Source of the DNA: an uncultured Pseudodesulfovibrio sp.
GTDB lineage: Bacteria > Desulfobacterota > Desulfovibrionia > Desulfovibrionales > Desulfovibrionaceae
DNA: 7,344 bases
Reading direction: 5' to 3'
NCBI GenBank assembly: GCA_947259235.1
Contig: CAMYLL010000129.1
Span: 1 to 7,344 of the forward strand
Part shown: one piece after another, positions 1-6,859 of the stretch
Position numbering within the stretch: position 1 is the first letter of the stretch
Layout of the letters: every line of letters starts with the position of its first letter
Notes under the pieces: generated by a model
Seen by the model: the letters and a program-made list of their open reading frames with translations, nothing else
What the model was told of the DNA's origin: nothing
Databases searched by the model: none
Position numbers and translations under genes: made by a program

Positions 1-172
1 GGGAGATTTTTTGGGGAGCACGTCCGCTGAGTGTGCGTCTTGTTGCGGACGAAGGGCGGAATGTCCTTTCCTGCAACGCCGGGCAAGTTGAGCTTGGCAA
101 ATAAGTTGACAGCCACGGCCATAGGCGTTGAAGTAGCCCTCCGAATTTCGTTCAATCGAAGGAGTTACCCCA
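1..172 (+). promoter_or_regulatory. ilvD upstream region, promoter not resolved
   Basis: No convincing gene is seen here. An inverted repeat, CGTCCGC at 21-27 and GCGGACG at 45-51 with a 17-nt loop, could fold in RNA but has no T-run after it. A TTGACA at 106-111 could be a -35 element, but 17-18 bp further on there is only a poor -10 (about 129-135). The overlapping stretch 94-110 resembles a sigma-54 site (TTGGCA, then TTGA 12 bp from the GG), but the usually invariant GC of the -12 element is GA. The ilvD ribosome binding site AAGGAG is at 159-164, 8 nt before the ATG. Which element drives ilvD cannot be decided from the sequence. Confidence 0.25.
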
Positions 173-1834
173 ATGCGCAGCAAGACCATGACCGGCGGCC
201 TCGAAAAAGCCCCCCACCGTTCGCTTCTTTATGCGAGCGGCCTGACCAAGGAAGAAATGAACCGCCCGCTGATCGGCGTTTGCAGCGCCGCCAACGAGAT
301 CATCCCCGGCCATGTCCACCTGGGAACCATCGCCCGGGCCGTCAAAGACGGCATCCGCATGGCCGGCGGCACTCCCATGGAATTTCCGGCCATCGGCGTT
401 TGCGACGGCCTGGCCATGAACCACGAGGGCATGCGGATGTCCCTGCCCAGCCGCGAGATCATAGCTGATTCCCTTGAGATCATGGCCACGGCCCATCCCT
501 TTGACGCCATCGTCTGCATTCCCAACTGCGACAAGATCGTCCCCGGCATGCTCATGGCCATCCTGCGCCTGAACATCCCGGCGGTGATCATCTCGGGCGG
601 GCCGATGCTGGCCGGGCGCAAGAAGACCGCCGACCTGATCACCGTCTTCGAGGGCGTGGGCCGTGTCAAGACCGGGTCCATGACCGAGGACGAGCTGACC
701 GTGCTTGAGGAATCCGCCTGTCCCACCTGCGGCTCGTGCGCAGGCATGTTCACGGCCAATTCCATGAACTGCCTTTCGGAATCCATCGGCCTGGCCCTGC
801 CGGGCAACGGCACCATCCCGGCGGTCATGTCCGCCCGGGTTCGGCTGGCCAAGCAAGCGGGCATGCAGGTCATGGAGATGCTCGAGCGCAACATCCGCCC
901 CCGCGACATCGTCACGGAACAATCCGTGCACAACGCCGTGACCATGGACATGGCCCTGGGCTGCTCCACCAATACCACCCTGCACCTGCCCGCCCTCTTT
1001 GCCGAAGCGGGGCTGGACCTGAGCCTCGAAATGTTCAACGAGATCAGCAAGCGCACACCCAACCTCTGCAAGCTCTCCCCGGCCGGACCGCATTACATGG
1101 AGGACCTCCAGGAAGCGGGCGGCATCCCCGCCGTCATGAGCGAGCTGGTCAAACGTGACCTGCTCAACCTCGACGTCATGACCGTCACCGGCAAGACCCT
1201 GGGCGAAAATCTCAAGGACCTGGACGCCAAGGTCACCAACAACAACATTGTGCGGCCCATCGACAATCCCTATTCCCAGGAAGGCGGCATAGCCATCCTC
1301 TACGGCAACATCGCGCCCGAGGGCTGCTGCGTGAAGCAGTCTGCCGTGGCCCCGCAGATGATGGTCAACACCGGCACGGCCAAGGTCTTCACCTCCGAGG
1401 AGGAGAGCGTCGAGGCGATCCTGGGCGGCCAGATCGTGGAAGGCGATGTTGTGGTGGTGCTTTACGAAGGCCCCAAGGGTGGCCCGGGCATGCGCGAGAT
1501 GCTCACGCCCACATCGGCCATCGCGGGCATGGGCCTGGGCGGTGCCGTGGCCCTGGTCACGGACGGCCGGTTCTCGGGCGGCACGCGCGGCGCGGCCATC
1601 GGCCATGTCTCGCCCGAGGCGGCGGCGGGCGGCCCCGTGGGGCTGATCAAAACCGGCGACCGCATCGCCATCGACATCCCGGCCCGGTCCATCAACCTGC
1701 TGGTGGACGATGCCGAGCTTGAGGCACGGCGGAAGGCGTTCACGCCCGTGGTCAAGGAGATCAAATCCCCGTTCCTGCGCCGCTACGCCAAGCTCGTCAC
1801 CTCCGCCTCCAGAGGCGCGGTCTTCGAGAAATAA
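173..1834 (+). CDS. ilvD: Dihydroxy-acid dehydratase
   Basis: IlvD removes water from 2,3-dihydroxy-isovalerate and 2,3-dihydroxy-3-methylvalerate to give the 2-keto acids that lead to valine, isoleucine, leucine and pantothenate; it is a cytoplasmic Fe-S enzyme. The 553-residue product has the full length of the IlvD/Edd family. Both family signatures are present: CDKIVPGM at 119-126 (C119 an Fe-S ligand, K121 the usual modified Mg-binding lysine) and [12 protein letters not shown] at 460-471 (S468 the probable catalytic base). A further cluster ligand is C189 in GSCAGM. The N-terminal segment reads IIPGHVHL (43-50), as in E. coli IlvD, where [2Fe-2S] members have a third cysteine (PCN); an oxygen-labile [4Fe-4S] type is therefore inferred. 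The start is fixed by AAGGAG 8 nt upstream. The gene seems monocistronic, since a hairpin terminator follows and the next gene converges on it. The related sugar-acid dehydratase Edd is less likely from the overall sequence. Confidence 0.97.
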   Translation: MRSKTMTGGLEKAPHRSLLYASGLTKEEMNRPLIGVCSAANEIIPGHVHLGTIARAVKDGIRMAGGTPMEFPAIGVCDGLAMNHEGMRMSLPSREIIADSLEIMATAHPFDAIVCIPNCDKIVPGMLMAILRLNIPAVIISGGPMLAGRKKTADLITVFEGVGRVKTGSMTEDELTVLEESACPTCGSCAGMFTANSMNCLSESIGLALPGNGTIPAVMSARVRLAKQAGMQVMEMLERNIRPRDIVTEQSVHNAVTMDMALGCSTNTTLHLPALFAEAGLDLSLEMFNEISKRTPNLCKLSPAGPHYMEDLQEAGGIPAVMSELVKRDLLNLDVMTVTGKTLGENLKDLDAKVTNNNIVRPIDNPYSQEGGIAILYGNIAPEGCCVKQSAVAPQMMVNTGTAKVFTSEEESVEAILGGQIVEGDVVVVLYEGPKGGPGMREMLTPTSAIAGMGLGGAVALVTDGRFSGGTRGAAIGHVSPEAAAGGPVGLIKTGDRIAIDIPARSINLLVDDAELEARRKAFTPVVKEIKSPFLRRYAKLVTSASRGAVFEK

Positions 1835-1859
1835 GCTAGCCATTCACACAATACATCAC

Positions 1860-1894
1860 GGGCCGGTCGGAGCAGCAACTCCGCCCGGCCCTTT
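1860..1894 (+). terminator. Intrinsic terminator after ilvD
   Basis: GGGCCGG (1860-1866) pairs with CCGGCCC (1885-1891). After one T-C mismatch, CGGAG (1868-1872) pairs with CTCCG (1879-1883), closing a 6-nt loop CAGCAA. A short TTT follows on the + strand. The stem is very stable but the T-run is short. It lies between two convergent genes, so it may also slow transcription of the HD-GYP gene from the other side, although no T-run is present on the minus strand. Confidence 0.75.
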
Positions 1895-1921
1895 GCATGA
1901 AACGGGAATTTTCACCGTGTC

Positions 1922-2662
1922 TCAGGCGGCCAGCGGGCCATCCTCATACTTCAAGAGTGCTTCAAACTCCCCCGCAGAGCGACGGAACGCCTCCACCACA
2001 CGCGGGTCGAACTGCGTGCCGGAGCAGCGGATGATCTCGTCGCGAGCGGAAGCAAAGGTGCGCGCCCCGCGATAGGGCCGATCCTGCAGCATGGCCGACA
2101 GAGCGTCCGCCAGGGCGATGATGCGAGCGCCCTCGGGAATCTCCACCCCGGCCAGGCGGTGGGGGTAGCCCGTGCCGTCGTACCGCTCGTGATGATGCAA
2201 CACCATGTCCACGATGCCGAGCCTGCACAGGGCGGCCACGGGGCGCAGGATGTCCGCCCCGGCCTGGGGATGGGTTCGCATGACCCGCCACTCGGGCGGG
2301 GTGAGTGCTCCGGTCTTTGCGAGCACCTCGTCAGGCACGCCGATCTTGCCGATGTCGTGGAGATGCCCGGCCACGTGGATAATCTGGGCCCGCGTCTCGG
2401 ACAGGCCCATGCTCAGGGCCAGCAGCCGGGAGATACGCGCCACCTCGTCCGAGTGCGCCCTGGTGTTCTGGTCCTTGGCGTCTATGGCAAAGCCCAGTGA
2501 CTCGGCAAACTGATGCAATATGGTGGTGACGAAATGCGTCGGGTCGTCATGCACGCATGCCGTGGCTGCATCACGCACCGTGCCCGGGATGCGCCGGGGG
2601 CTGCTGATCATACCCCACCCCCCGCAACGTCGCCTGTGCCTGTCTTCATCGATTTCATTCAT
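1922..2662 (-). CDS. Stand-alone HD-GYP domain phosphodiesterase
   Basis: HD-GYP proteins are metal-dependent phosphodiesterases that hydrolyse cyclic di-GMP (some act on cGAMP) and so influence motility, biofilm and virulence-type behaviour. From the ATG at 2662 the product has 246 residues. Visible motifs, in order: H70 in TRAHSDEV, the HD pair H102-D103 in HLHDIGKIGVP, TPPEW (121-125) leading to H131, HHHER (156-160), DGTGYP (162-167) which is the GYP signature, and D186 in IIALAD. All expected metal ligands are present, so the enzyme should be active; S189 replaces the Asp common in ADxxDAM. There is no receiver, GAF or membrane segment, only about 40 N-terminal residues without a recognisable domain. 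The reading frame is open up to 2749, but that upstream ATG lies inside the probable -35 box. The ATG at 2662 has AAAGGAG close by (3-nt spacing, rather short). An ATG at 2611 is the alternative start. It is divergent from no gene and convergent with ilvD. Confidence 0.92.
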   Translation of the reverse strand: MNEIDEDRHRRRCGGWGMISSPRRIPGTVRDAATACVHDDPTHFVTTILHQFAESLGFAIDAKDQNTRAHSDEVARISRLLALSMGLSETRAQIIHVAGHLHDIGKIGVPDEVLAKTGALTPPEWRVMRTHPQAGADILRPVAALCRLGIVDMVLHHHERYDGTGYPHRLAGVEIPEGARIIALADALSAMLQDRPYRGARTFASARDEIIRCSGTQFDPRVVEAFRRSAGEFEALLKYEDGPLAA

Positions 2663-2720
2663 CTTCTCCTTTGTGCTGTCCTTTCCGCAAGCAAAGCTCC
2701 CGCTCAGCTCCTGAACGCGG

Positions 2721-2749
2721 ACTTTATTGATTATGAAAATCAATATCAA
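2721..2749 (-). promoter_or_regulatory. Probable promoter of the HD-GYP gene
   Basis: On the minus strand TTGATA (2749-2744, five of six matches to the -35 consensus) is followed, after exactly 17 bp, by TAAAGT (2726-2721, four of six matches to the -10 consensus). Transcription would begin near 2714 and leave a leader of about 50 nt before the ATG at 2662. The stretch is AT-rich, unlike the surrounding DNA. The layout supports the 2662 start over the longer open frame. Confidence 0.5.
2726..2744. promoter_or_regulatory. Fur-like operator palindrome between -35 and -10
   Basis: ATTGATT (2726-2732) and AATCAAT (2738-2744) are perfect inverted repeats around ATGAA, 19 bp in all. The central 15 bp (2728-2742) match the 7-1-7 Fur site TGATAAT-N-ATTATCA at 11 of 14 positions. 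It fills the spacer of the promoter above, where a bound repressor would block RNA polymerase. Assignment to Fur, rather than PerR or another regulator with AT-rich palindromes, is inference. Confidence 0.4.
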
Positions 2750-2913
2750 GACTTTTCTTGTGAATCACGTTGAGGAACTCTTGCGGACATCCCGTGAAAT
2801 CGACTGGAGCGAAGCTTCCGGCGGACAGGATCGCGCTGGGAGACAAGGCCATCAGCACAGTCCGACCAAAGCGCATACCGCGACCCTTCATCGGTCAAAT
2901 AATGACCAGAAAC

Positions 2914-2948
2914 AAAAAAACGCCCCGTCCGGCAATGCGGACGGGGCG
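2914..2948 (-). terminator. Strong intrinsic terminator of the phosphate operon
   Basis: On the minus strand an 11-bp perfect GC-rich stem (arms 2948-2938 and 2931-2921) with a 6-nt loop is followed by seven T residues (2920-2914). It begins about 20 nt after the DUF47 stop codon and clearly ends the kinase-pit-DUF47 transcription unit. It also insulates the HD-GYP gene, which therefore needs its own promoter. Confidence 0.93.
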
Positions 2949-2970
2949 AGGAAAAACTGTTCCGGGGCGA

Positions 2971-3645
2971 CTAGCGGGCGATCATGGAGCGCAGGAAATC
3001 AGCGCAGTTCTCCGTGTTGTGGCCCATGTCATCGAGGCAGTCGATAAAATGCAGAAGCTGATAGATGTCCTTGAACTCGATATCCTTGGCGTAGACCTTC
3101 TTCTGGAGGTCGTTCTTGAGCTTGCGGACGTTCTCACGTTCGCGGCGCACCTTGCCGTAGAGGGCCTTGGTCCCTTCGCGATCCAGGGATTCCCCGTGCA
3201 CCAGGGCGATGGTGGCGTCCAGGGCCGGGCCGAGGCAGTCGGTGGTCTGCCGCACGGCGTCGAGAAGGAAGATGATGTCCTTCTGGACGTCCTCGGGAAT
3301 GTCCACCTTGCGCATGGCCAGCCAGTGCAGGGCGTCCTGGGCCGAGTCGAGGATGTTGTCCTGGCTTTTGGTGTAATTGAGGAAAAGGTGCTTCTCCACC
3401 GCCATGAACACACCCTTGGGCAGGTGGTTGCGGATGTTGCGCTTGATGGAGTCGGCCTGGTTCTCGATGTTGTCGATGGTCCGGGTCAGCTCCTCGAACT
3501 CGCGGCATACCCCGCCAGCCACGTAACATTCGAGGGAATCGTCAATGGTGTCGATGCACTCGGCGATCTTGTCGTAGTGTTCGACAAGCCCTTCCATGGG
3601 GTCTCTCTTTGCAAGAAGACCGAAAAACGGCAATCTGATGGACAT
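2971..3645 (-). CDS. DUF47 / PhoU-like Pit accessory protein
   Basis: The 224-residue product belongs to the DUF47 (TIGR00153, PhoU-like) family: cytoplasmic, almost wholly helical proteins usually encoded next to PiT phosphate transporters and thought to modulate them. The length is normal for the family. The sequence is rich in charged helices, with family-typical stretches such as DNIENQADSIKR (about 58-69) and the end segment LLHFIDCLDDMGHNTENCAD (about 197-216), which carries acidic and His residues that in PhoU-type folds can bind metal. No signal peptide or membrane segment is visible. It starts 40 nt after the pit stop codon, has a good ribosome binding site (CGAGGT, 6-nt spacing) and is the last gene before the terminator. 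In many genomes the DUF47 gene precedes pit; here it follows. The family assignment is firm, but the biochemical role is inferred from relatives. Confidence 0.92.
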   Translation of the reverse strand: MSIRLPFFGLLAKRDPMEGLVEHYDKIAECIDTIDDSLECYVAGGVCREFEELTRTIDNIENQADSIKRNIRNHLPKGVFMAVEKHLFLNYTKSQDNILDSAQDALHWLAMRKVDIPEDVQKDIIFLLDAVRQTTDCLGPALDATIALVHGESLDREGTKALYGKVRRERENVRKLKNDLQKKVYAKDIEFKDIYQLLHFIDCLDDMGHNTENCADFLRSMIAR

Positions 3646-3685
3646 ATTTATACCTCGCGGATGATTATTCTTAGATTAAAGCAAC

Positions 3686-4924
3686 CTAGCTGTAACACAA
3701 CCATTTAAGCAACACAAAGAAAACGATGCTGGTCAGGGCGGCGATGGGTACTGTGGCGATCCAGTAGGCAACGATTCTGAGCAGGACCCGGAAATCGACG
3801 GCCTTGAACCCGCGCGCCAGCCCGACGCCGACCACACCGCCCACGGCCGCATGGGTTGTGGACACGGGCAGGCCGAGGTTGGAGGCTATGAGCACGGTTG
3901 ACGCCGCGCCGAAGTCCACCGCGAATCCGCGTGTGTTGGTCAGGGTGGTGATCCTCTCGCCCACGGTGGCCATGACCCTGTGGCCCAGCAGACCGATGCC
4001 GAGGGCGATTCCCACGCCGCCCAGAACAAGCATGGACAGGGGCACGTCCGCCTCTTCGAGCATCACGTGCTGTCGGGCGATCAAATAAATGGCGGCCACG
4101 GGGCCGATGGCGTTGGCCACGTCGTTGGCTCCCTGAGAGAGAGCCACATAGCATGACGTGCCCACCTGCATCCGGCGAAACACGCGTTCCACGCCCTCTG
4201 CGCCCTCTTCCTCGTCCATGACCACCTTGCCGACGAGATACCGTCCCAGGAGCCATGTCAGCAGAGCCAGACCGGCGGCCAGCCCCAGCGAGGTGGCCCA
4301 GTGCAGTCCGAGGGACTTGCCCGCAGGCGTCTTGTACAGAAAGGAGAGGGAGATGAGGGAGATGGTGATGGCGGCCCAGATGGGAGCCCACCGTTTGGCC
4401 TGTTGGATGAAGTGATGCTTGTAGAGAATGTATTTTCGGATGTGGGAGAAAACCATGTAGGCCATGGCGGCGGCAAAGAACGGGGAGATGATCCAGGACA
4501 GGACGATCCCCCCCATCTTGAGCCAGTTGACCACGCTCGGTCCTCCCGCCACCAGGCCGAACCCCATGATGGCCCCGACGATGGAGTGGGTCGAGGATAC
4601 CGGGAGCGATGTGAGTGTCGCCACCAGCACCCAGACGCCTGCGGCCAGCAGGGCCGCAAACATCCCTATCATGATCAGCTTGGGATCGGCGATGGCCGCC
4701 GGATTGATGATGCCCTTGCTCACCGTGGCCGTGACGTGGGAACCCATGAACACGGCGCCCACGAAGTTCAGCACACCGGCGATGACCACGGCCTGACGCA
4801 CGGTGATGGCCCGCGCCCCCACGGCCGAAGCCATGGAGTTGGCTACGTCGTTGGCCCCGAGGTTGAAGGCCATGAGAAAGCCGGCCCCCAGGGAAAGATA
4901 GAAGAAGAGATCGTAGATATCCAT
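3686..4924 (-). CDS. pit: PiT-family inorganic phosphate transporter
   Basis: This is an inner-membrane secondary transporter that brings in inorganic phosphate, in this family with H+ or Na+ and often as a metal-phosphate complex. The 412-residue sequence shows the duplicated PHO4 architecture: GANDVAN at 23-29 and again at 265-271, with the paired motifs LPVSSTHSIVGA (107-118) and LPVSTTHAAVGG (352-363). About ten hydrophobic segments surround a charged cytoplasmic loop (about 235-252, with DEEE then several Arg). The start ATG has GAGGGG 7 nt upstream, but that site lies in a hairpin. It begins 50 nt after the kinase stop codon and sits 40 nt before the DUF47 gene, so all three are probably co-transcribed. 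Some PiT relatives (CysP type) carry sulfate, a real alternative in a sulfate reducer; the PhoR kinase, the DUF47 partner and the Pho boxes argue for phosphate. The coupling ion cannot be read from the sequence. Confidence 0.94.
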   Translation of the reverse strand: MDIYDLFFYLSLGAGFLMAFNLGANDVANSMASAVGARAITVRQAVVIAGVLNFVGAVFMGSHVTATVSKGIINPAAIADPKLIMIGMFAALLAAGVWVLVATLTSLPVSSTHSIVGAIMGFGLVAGGPSVVNWLKMGGIVLSWIISPFFAAAMAYMVFSHIRKYILYKHHFIQQAKRWAPIWAAITISLISLSFLYKTPAGKSLGLHWATSLGLAAGLALLTWLLGRYLVGKVVMDEEEGAEGVERVFRRMQVGTSCYVALSQGANDVANAIGPVAAIYLIARQHVMLEEADVPLSMLVLGGVGIALGIGLLGHRVMATVGERITTLTNTRGFAVDFGAASTVLIASNLGLPVSTTHAAVGGVVGVGLARGFKAVDFRVLLRIVAYWIATVPIAALTSIVFFVLLKWLCYS

Positions 4925-4931
4925 TGTTAGA

Positions 4932-4946
4932 CCCCTCTTTCGAGGG
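4932..4946 (-). promoter_or_regulatory. Hairpin that covers the pit ribosome binding site
   Basis: In the minus-strand mRNA, CCCUC (4946-4942) and GAGGG (4937-4933) form a 5-bp stem closed by GAAA, a stable GNRA tetraloop. The 3' arm is the Shine-Dalgarno sequence itself (GAGGGG, 4937-4932), 7 nt before the pit ATG. Folding would hide the site, so pit translation may depend on ribosomes arriving from the kinase gene or on a factor that opens the stem. Confidence 0.45.
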
Positions 4947-4962
4947 CGTTGGTTAGACGTTT

Positions 4963-4984
4963 GCCCGTGCCTGATCAGGCGGGC
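4963..4984 (-). repeat. Inverted repeat at the kinase stop codon
   Basis: GCCTGATCAGGC (4969-4980) is a perfect palindrome spanning the TGA of the kinase gene. It is extended by GCCC (4963-4966) pairing with GGGC (4981-4984) across a 2-nt bulge. No T-run follows on the minus strand, so it is not a normal terminator. It could stabilise or punctuate the mRNA between kinase and pit. Confidence 0.35.
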
Positions 4985-6756
4985 TTGTTGAGCCGGAAGC
5001 AGAAACGCGCGCCCCGGGTATCCTCTCCATAGCCGTCATGCCAGATTTCGCCGTCGAAGTTCCTGACGATGCGCCGACAGATGGCCAGACCAAGCCCCGA
5101 ACTGCCGGAGCCGTCGATGGTGTTCTCGTCCACGCGATAGAACCGCTCGAAAACCTTGATGCTGTGCTCCCGGGAGATGCCCGGCCCCTGGTCCTCCACG
5201 CAAAAGACGATGGACTCCCCGTCGTCCTCGGCGCTGATGGTGATGGTGCCGCCCTCGGGACTGTACTTGACCGCGTTGTTGAGCAGGTTGTGAAAGACGT
5301 GCAGCAGCCCGTCGGGCTCGCCCAGGACGTGCATCCCGCCCTCCGGGGTCCGGGTTGTCAAAGTGATGGATCGCTCCTCGGCCCAGGGAGTGACGTCGGC
5401 CACGGCCCGGTTCATGCTCTCGCGACCGGAGACCGGACCCAGGGCAAGAGCCTTGCCCACTTCCTCCGACTTGGCCAGGGCGAGCATGCTGGAGATGACC
5501 TTGTCCATGTGGTCCGCGTTCTTGAGGATGATTTCGAGAAAACCGCGGCCGCCTTCAGGCGTTGCGGGGGGGGTGTCGAGGAGAGTTTCTGAATATCCCT
5601 TGATGGAGGTCAGGGGGGTGCGCAGCTGGTGGGACACGTTGGCCACGAAGTCCTTGAGACTTTTCTCGCTGCGTTTCATCTCGGTGATGTCGTAGACCAC
5701 GAGGATGACCTTGCGCACACCCTTGTGGTCCACGAAGGGGACGCCGCTGACCTCAACCGTGCGCGAATCCATCAGGTCGATCTGGATGGCGCTCTCGGCC
5801 TCGCCCCGGTCGTCGAGGAGCCTGTCGGCCAGGTCCTGTATCTCGATGCGCCGGGTGACCTCGATGGGAGTCCGGCCCACCGCGCTCTCGGGCAGGTTGA
5901 ACATCTCGTCCAGGGCGCCGTTGAAGGACTCGATGCGCCCCTGGGTGTTGATGGTCATGACGCCCTCGCGCATGCCTTCAAAGACGGCCTGGAGCTGGCC
6001 CTTCTGGTCCTCGATGATACGGACGTTGCGCTCGATGGACTGGGCCATGGCGTTGACCGACTGGGCCAGGGGCTTGAACTCCCCCCCGGGCAGGGCGCGC
6101 AGCCGCTTGGCGTAGTCTCCCTCGCCGATGGACTGGGCCAGCTCGGAAAAGGCCGTGATGTCCCGGCTCATGTTGCGTGACATCAGCGCGCTAAGCAGGG
6201 CGGCACAGGCAAGGGTGATGAGGAATATCCAGGAAAAATTCTCGCGCAGCATTGCCAGGCGCGCGTTGACCTCGGAGAAGGGAACGGCCATGCGCAGGAT
6301 GCCCGAGGGCACGCCGGACGCGCCGTCGACCTTTCCCGCCACGTAGAGCATGTCCTTGTGCAGCGTATCCGAACGGCGGATATCGGACCCGCGTCCAGTT
6401 TCCTGCGCGGCGATGACCTCAGGCCGCCCGCCGTGGTCGTCCAGCCCATCCAGGTCGCTGTAGGCCACGTCGGAGTCCGCCACCACGCGGCCGTCCACTA
6501 TATAGGTAATGCGTGAGGCCAGCCGCTGGCCCAGTGCGTCGACCCAGGCGGCGAACGCCTCCTCCGAGTCGAAGGTCTGGTGGTCCTCAATGAGCCACTT
6601 GATGGAATCAAGCTCGTTGAGGGAGCGGCGTTCGGTCTCGCGCACCAGTTCGTCGCCCACGATGCTCGTGGAATAAAAGAAAACGACAGCCAGGGCCACG
6701 AGCAGCACGGCCCATGTCCACAGCAGGATTCGCATTTGAAAGGAACGCAGTTTCAT
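4975..6756 (-). CDS. phoR: PhoR-type membrane sensor histidine kinase
   Basis: The kinase autophosphorylates on a His and passes the phosphate to a response regulator, here most likely PhoB, in phosphate limitation. Its 593 residues divide into TM1 (about 8-30), a periplasmic PAS/Cache-like domain (31-172, with the PhoR-typical KDMLYVAGKV and PSGILRMAVPFSEV), TM2 (about 173-192), HAMP (about 193-246), cytoplasmic PAS (about 250-360), HisKA with H376 in FVANVSHQLRTPL, and a HATPase domain with N box HNLLNNAVKYSP (489-500), G1 DQGPGI (522-527), F box FERFYR (536-541) and G2 GSSGLGLAI (551-559). Residue 377 is Gln where Glu or Asp is usual. The ATG has AGAGGA 8 nt upstream. It heads the operon with pit and DUF47, and Pho boxes lie upstream. 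No phoB adjoins it, so the name phoR reflects architecture and context; another periplasmic-sensing kinase controlling pit is possible. Confidence 0.88.
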   Translation of the reverse strand: MKLRSFQMRILLWTWAVLLVALAVVFFYSTSIVGDELVRETERRSLNELDSIKWLIEDHQTFDSEEAFAAWVDALGQRLASRITYIVDGRVVADSDVAYSDLDGLDDHGGRPEVIAAQETGRGSDIRRSDTLHKDMLYVAGKVDGASGVPSGILRMAVPFSEVNARLAMLRENFSWIFLITLACAALLSALMSRNMSRDITAFSELAQSIGEGDYAKRLRALPGGEFKPLAQSVNAMAQSIERNVRIIEDQKGQLQAVFEGMREGVMTINTQGRIESFNGALDEMFNLPESAVGRTPIEVTRRIEIQDLADRLLDDRGEAESAIQIDLMDSRTVEVSGVPFVDHKGVRKVILVVYDITEMKRSEKSLKDFVANVSHQLRTPLTSIKGYSETLLDTPPATPEGGRGFLEIILKNADHMDKVISSMLALAKSEEVGKALALGPVSGRESMNRAVADVTPWAEERSITLTTRTPEGGMHVLGEPDGLLHVFHNLLNNAVKYSPEGGTITISAEDDGESIVFCVEDQGPGISREHSIKVFERFYRVDENTIDGSGSSGLGLAICRRIVRNFDGEIWHDGYGEDTRGARFCFRLNKPA

Positions 6757-6845
6757 TCCTGGTGTCCTCTTTTAGTCCACAGGACGGTCCGCCATGGGGG
6801 TGAGTCCCCCCTCCACTTGATGCCCGCGCTCTGTAACATGTCCGT
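6757..6845 (-). promoter_or_regulatory. Leader of the phosphate operon with hairpin and tiny frame
   Basis: Between the predicted start of transcription (near 6845) and the kinase ATG the mRNA holds a GGGGG-ACTCA-CCCCC hairpin (6810-6796). Immediately after it is a 7-codon frame, MADRPVD (6795-6772), whose TAA stop lies 15 nt before the kinase ATG. A purine-rich GGAGG precedes the hairpin but is far from the small ATG. Whether the peptide is made is unknown; the arrangement could equally be chance. Confidence 0.25.
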
Positions 6846-6859
6846 CACAGGATTGTAAC
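6831..6859 (+). promoter_or_regulatory. Three Pho-box half-sites facing away from the operon
   Basis: CTGTAAC (6831-6837), CCGTCAC (6842-6848) and TTGTAAC (6853-6859) repeat every 11 bp on the + strand, the spacing of PhoB half-sites. The first two together match the E. coli Pho box at about 12 of 18 positions. The third overlaps the -10 element of the kinase promoter (6852-6857), and the first two lie near or beyond its start point. PhoB bound here could repress the operon or serve an opposing transcript, but no + strand gene follows. Confidence 0.5.

Larger units (their letters stand above)
2663..2970. other. Intergenic region between HD-GYP and DUF47 genes
   Basis: These 308 bases hold the HD-GYP leader and promoter (2663-2749) and the terminator of the phosphate operon (2914-2948). 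Between them, 2750-2913 carries no gene that I can support. The only structure noted is a 15-bp palindrome, GGTCA (2893-2897) and TGACC (2903-2907) around AATAA, of unknown meaning. Open frames on the + strand here run on into the antisense of the DUF47 gene and are not credible genes. Confidence 0.6.

Noticed and set aside
1..122. Possible divergent gene starting at the minus-strand ATG at 122 (begins MAVAVNLFAK), or the tail of a + strand gene ending at 104
   Set aside because: Neither has a well-placed ribosome binding site within the window or a recognisable sequence, and the segment is cut by the window edge. Not enough to call a gene.
152..1843. Open frame of 563 codons on the minus strand opposite ilvD
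   Set aside because: It is an exact antisense shadow of a gene with strong G/C third-position bias, which removes stops on the other strand. Its composition (rich in Gly, His, Asp, Ala) resembles no protein family, whereas ilvD has complete motifs.
2663..2720. Cyclic di-GMP riboswitch in the HD-GYP leader
   Set aside because: The leader of about 50 nt is too short and lacks the conserved GEMM core segments.
2770..3708. Open frame of 312 codons on the + strand opposite the DUF47 gene
   Set aside because: Its coding potential mirrors the DUF47 gene, it crosses the strong terminator and it has no ribosome binding site. The minus-strand reading has a family match.
6831..6850. CRP/FNR-like palindrome (CTGT-A-AC and GT-C-ACAG)
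   Set aside because: The half-sites are 8 bp apart when aligned to TGTGA and TCACA, while CRP-type sites need 6. The 11-bp direct-repeat reading as Pho-box units explains this and the neighbouring copies.
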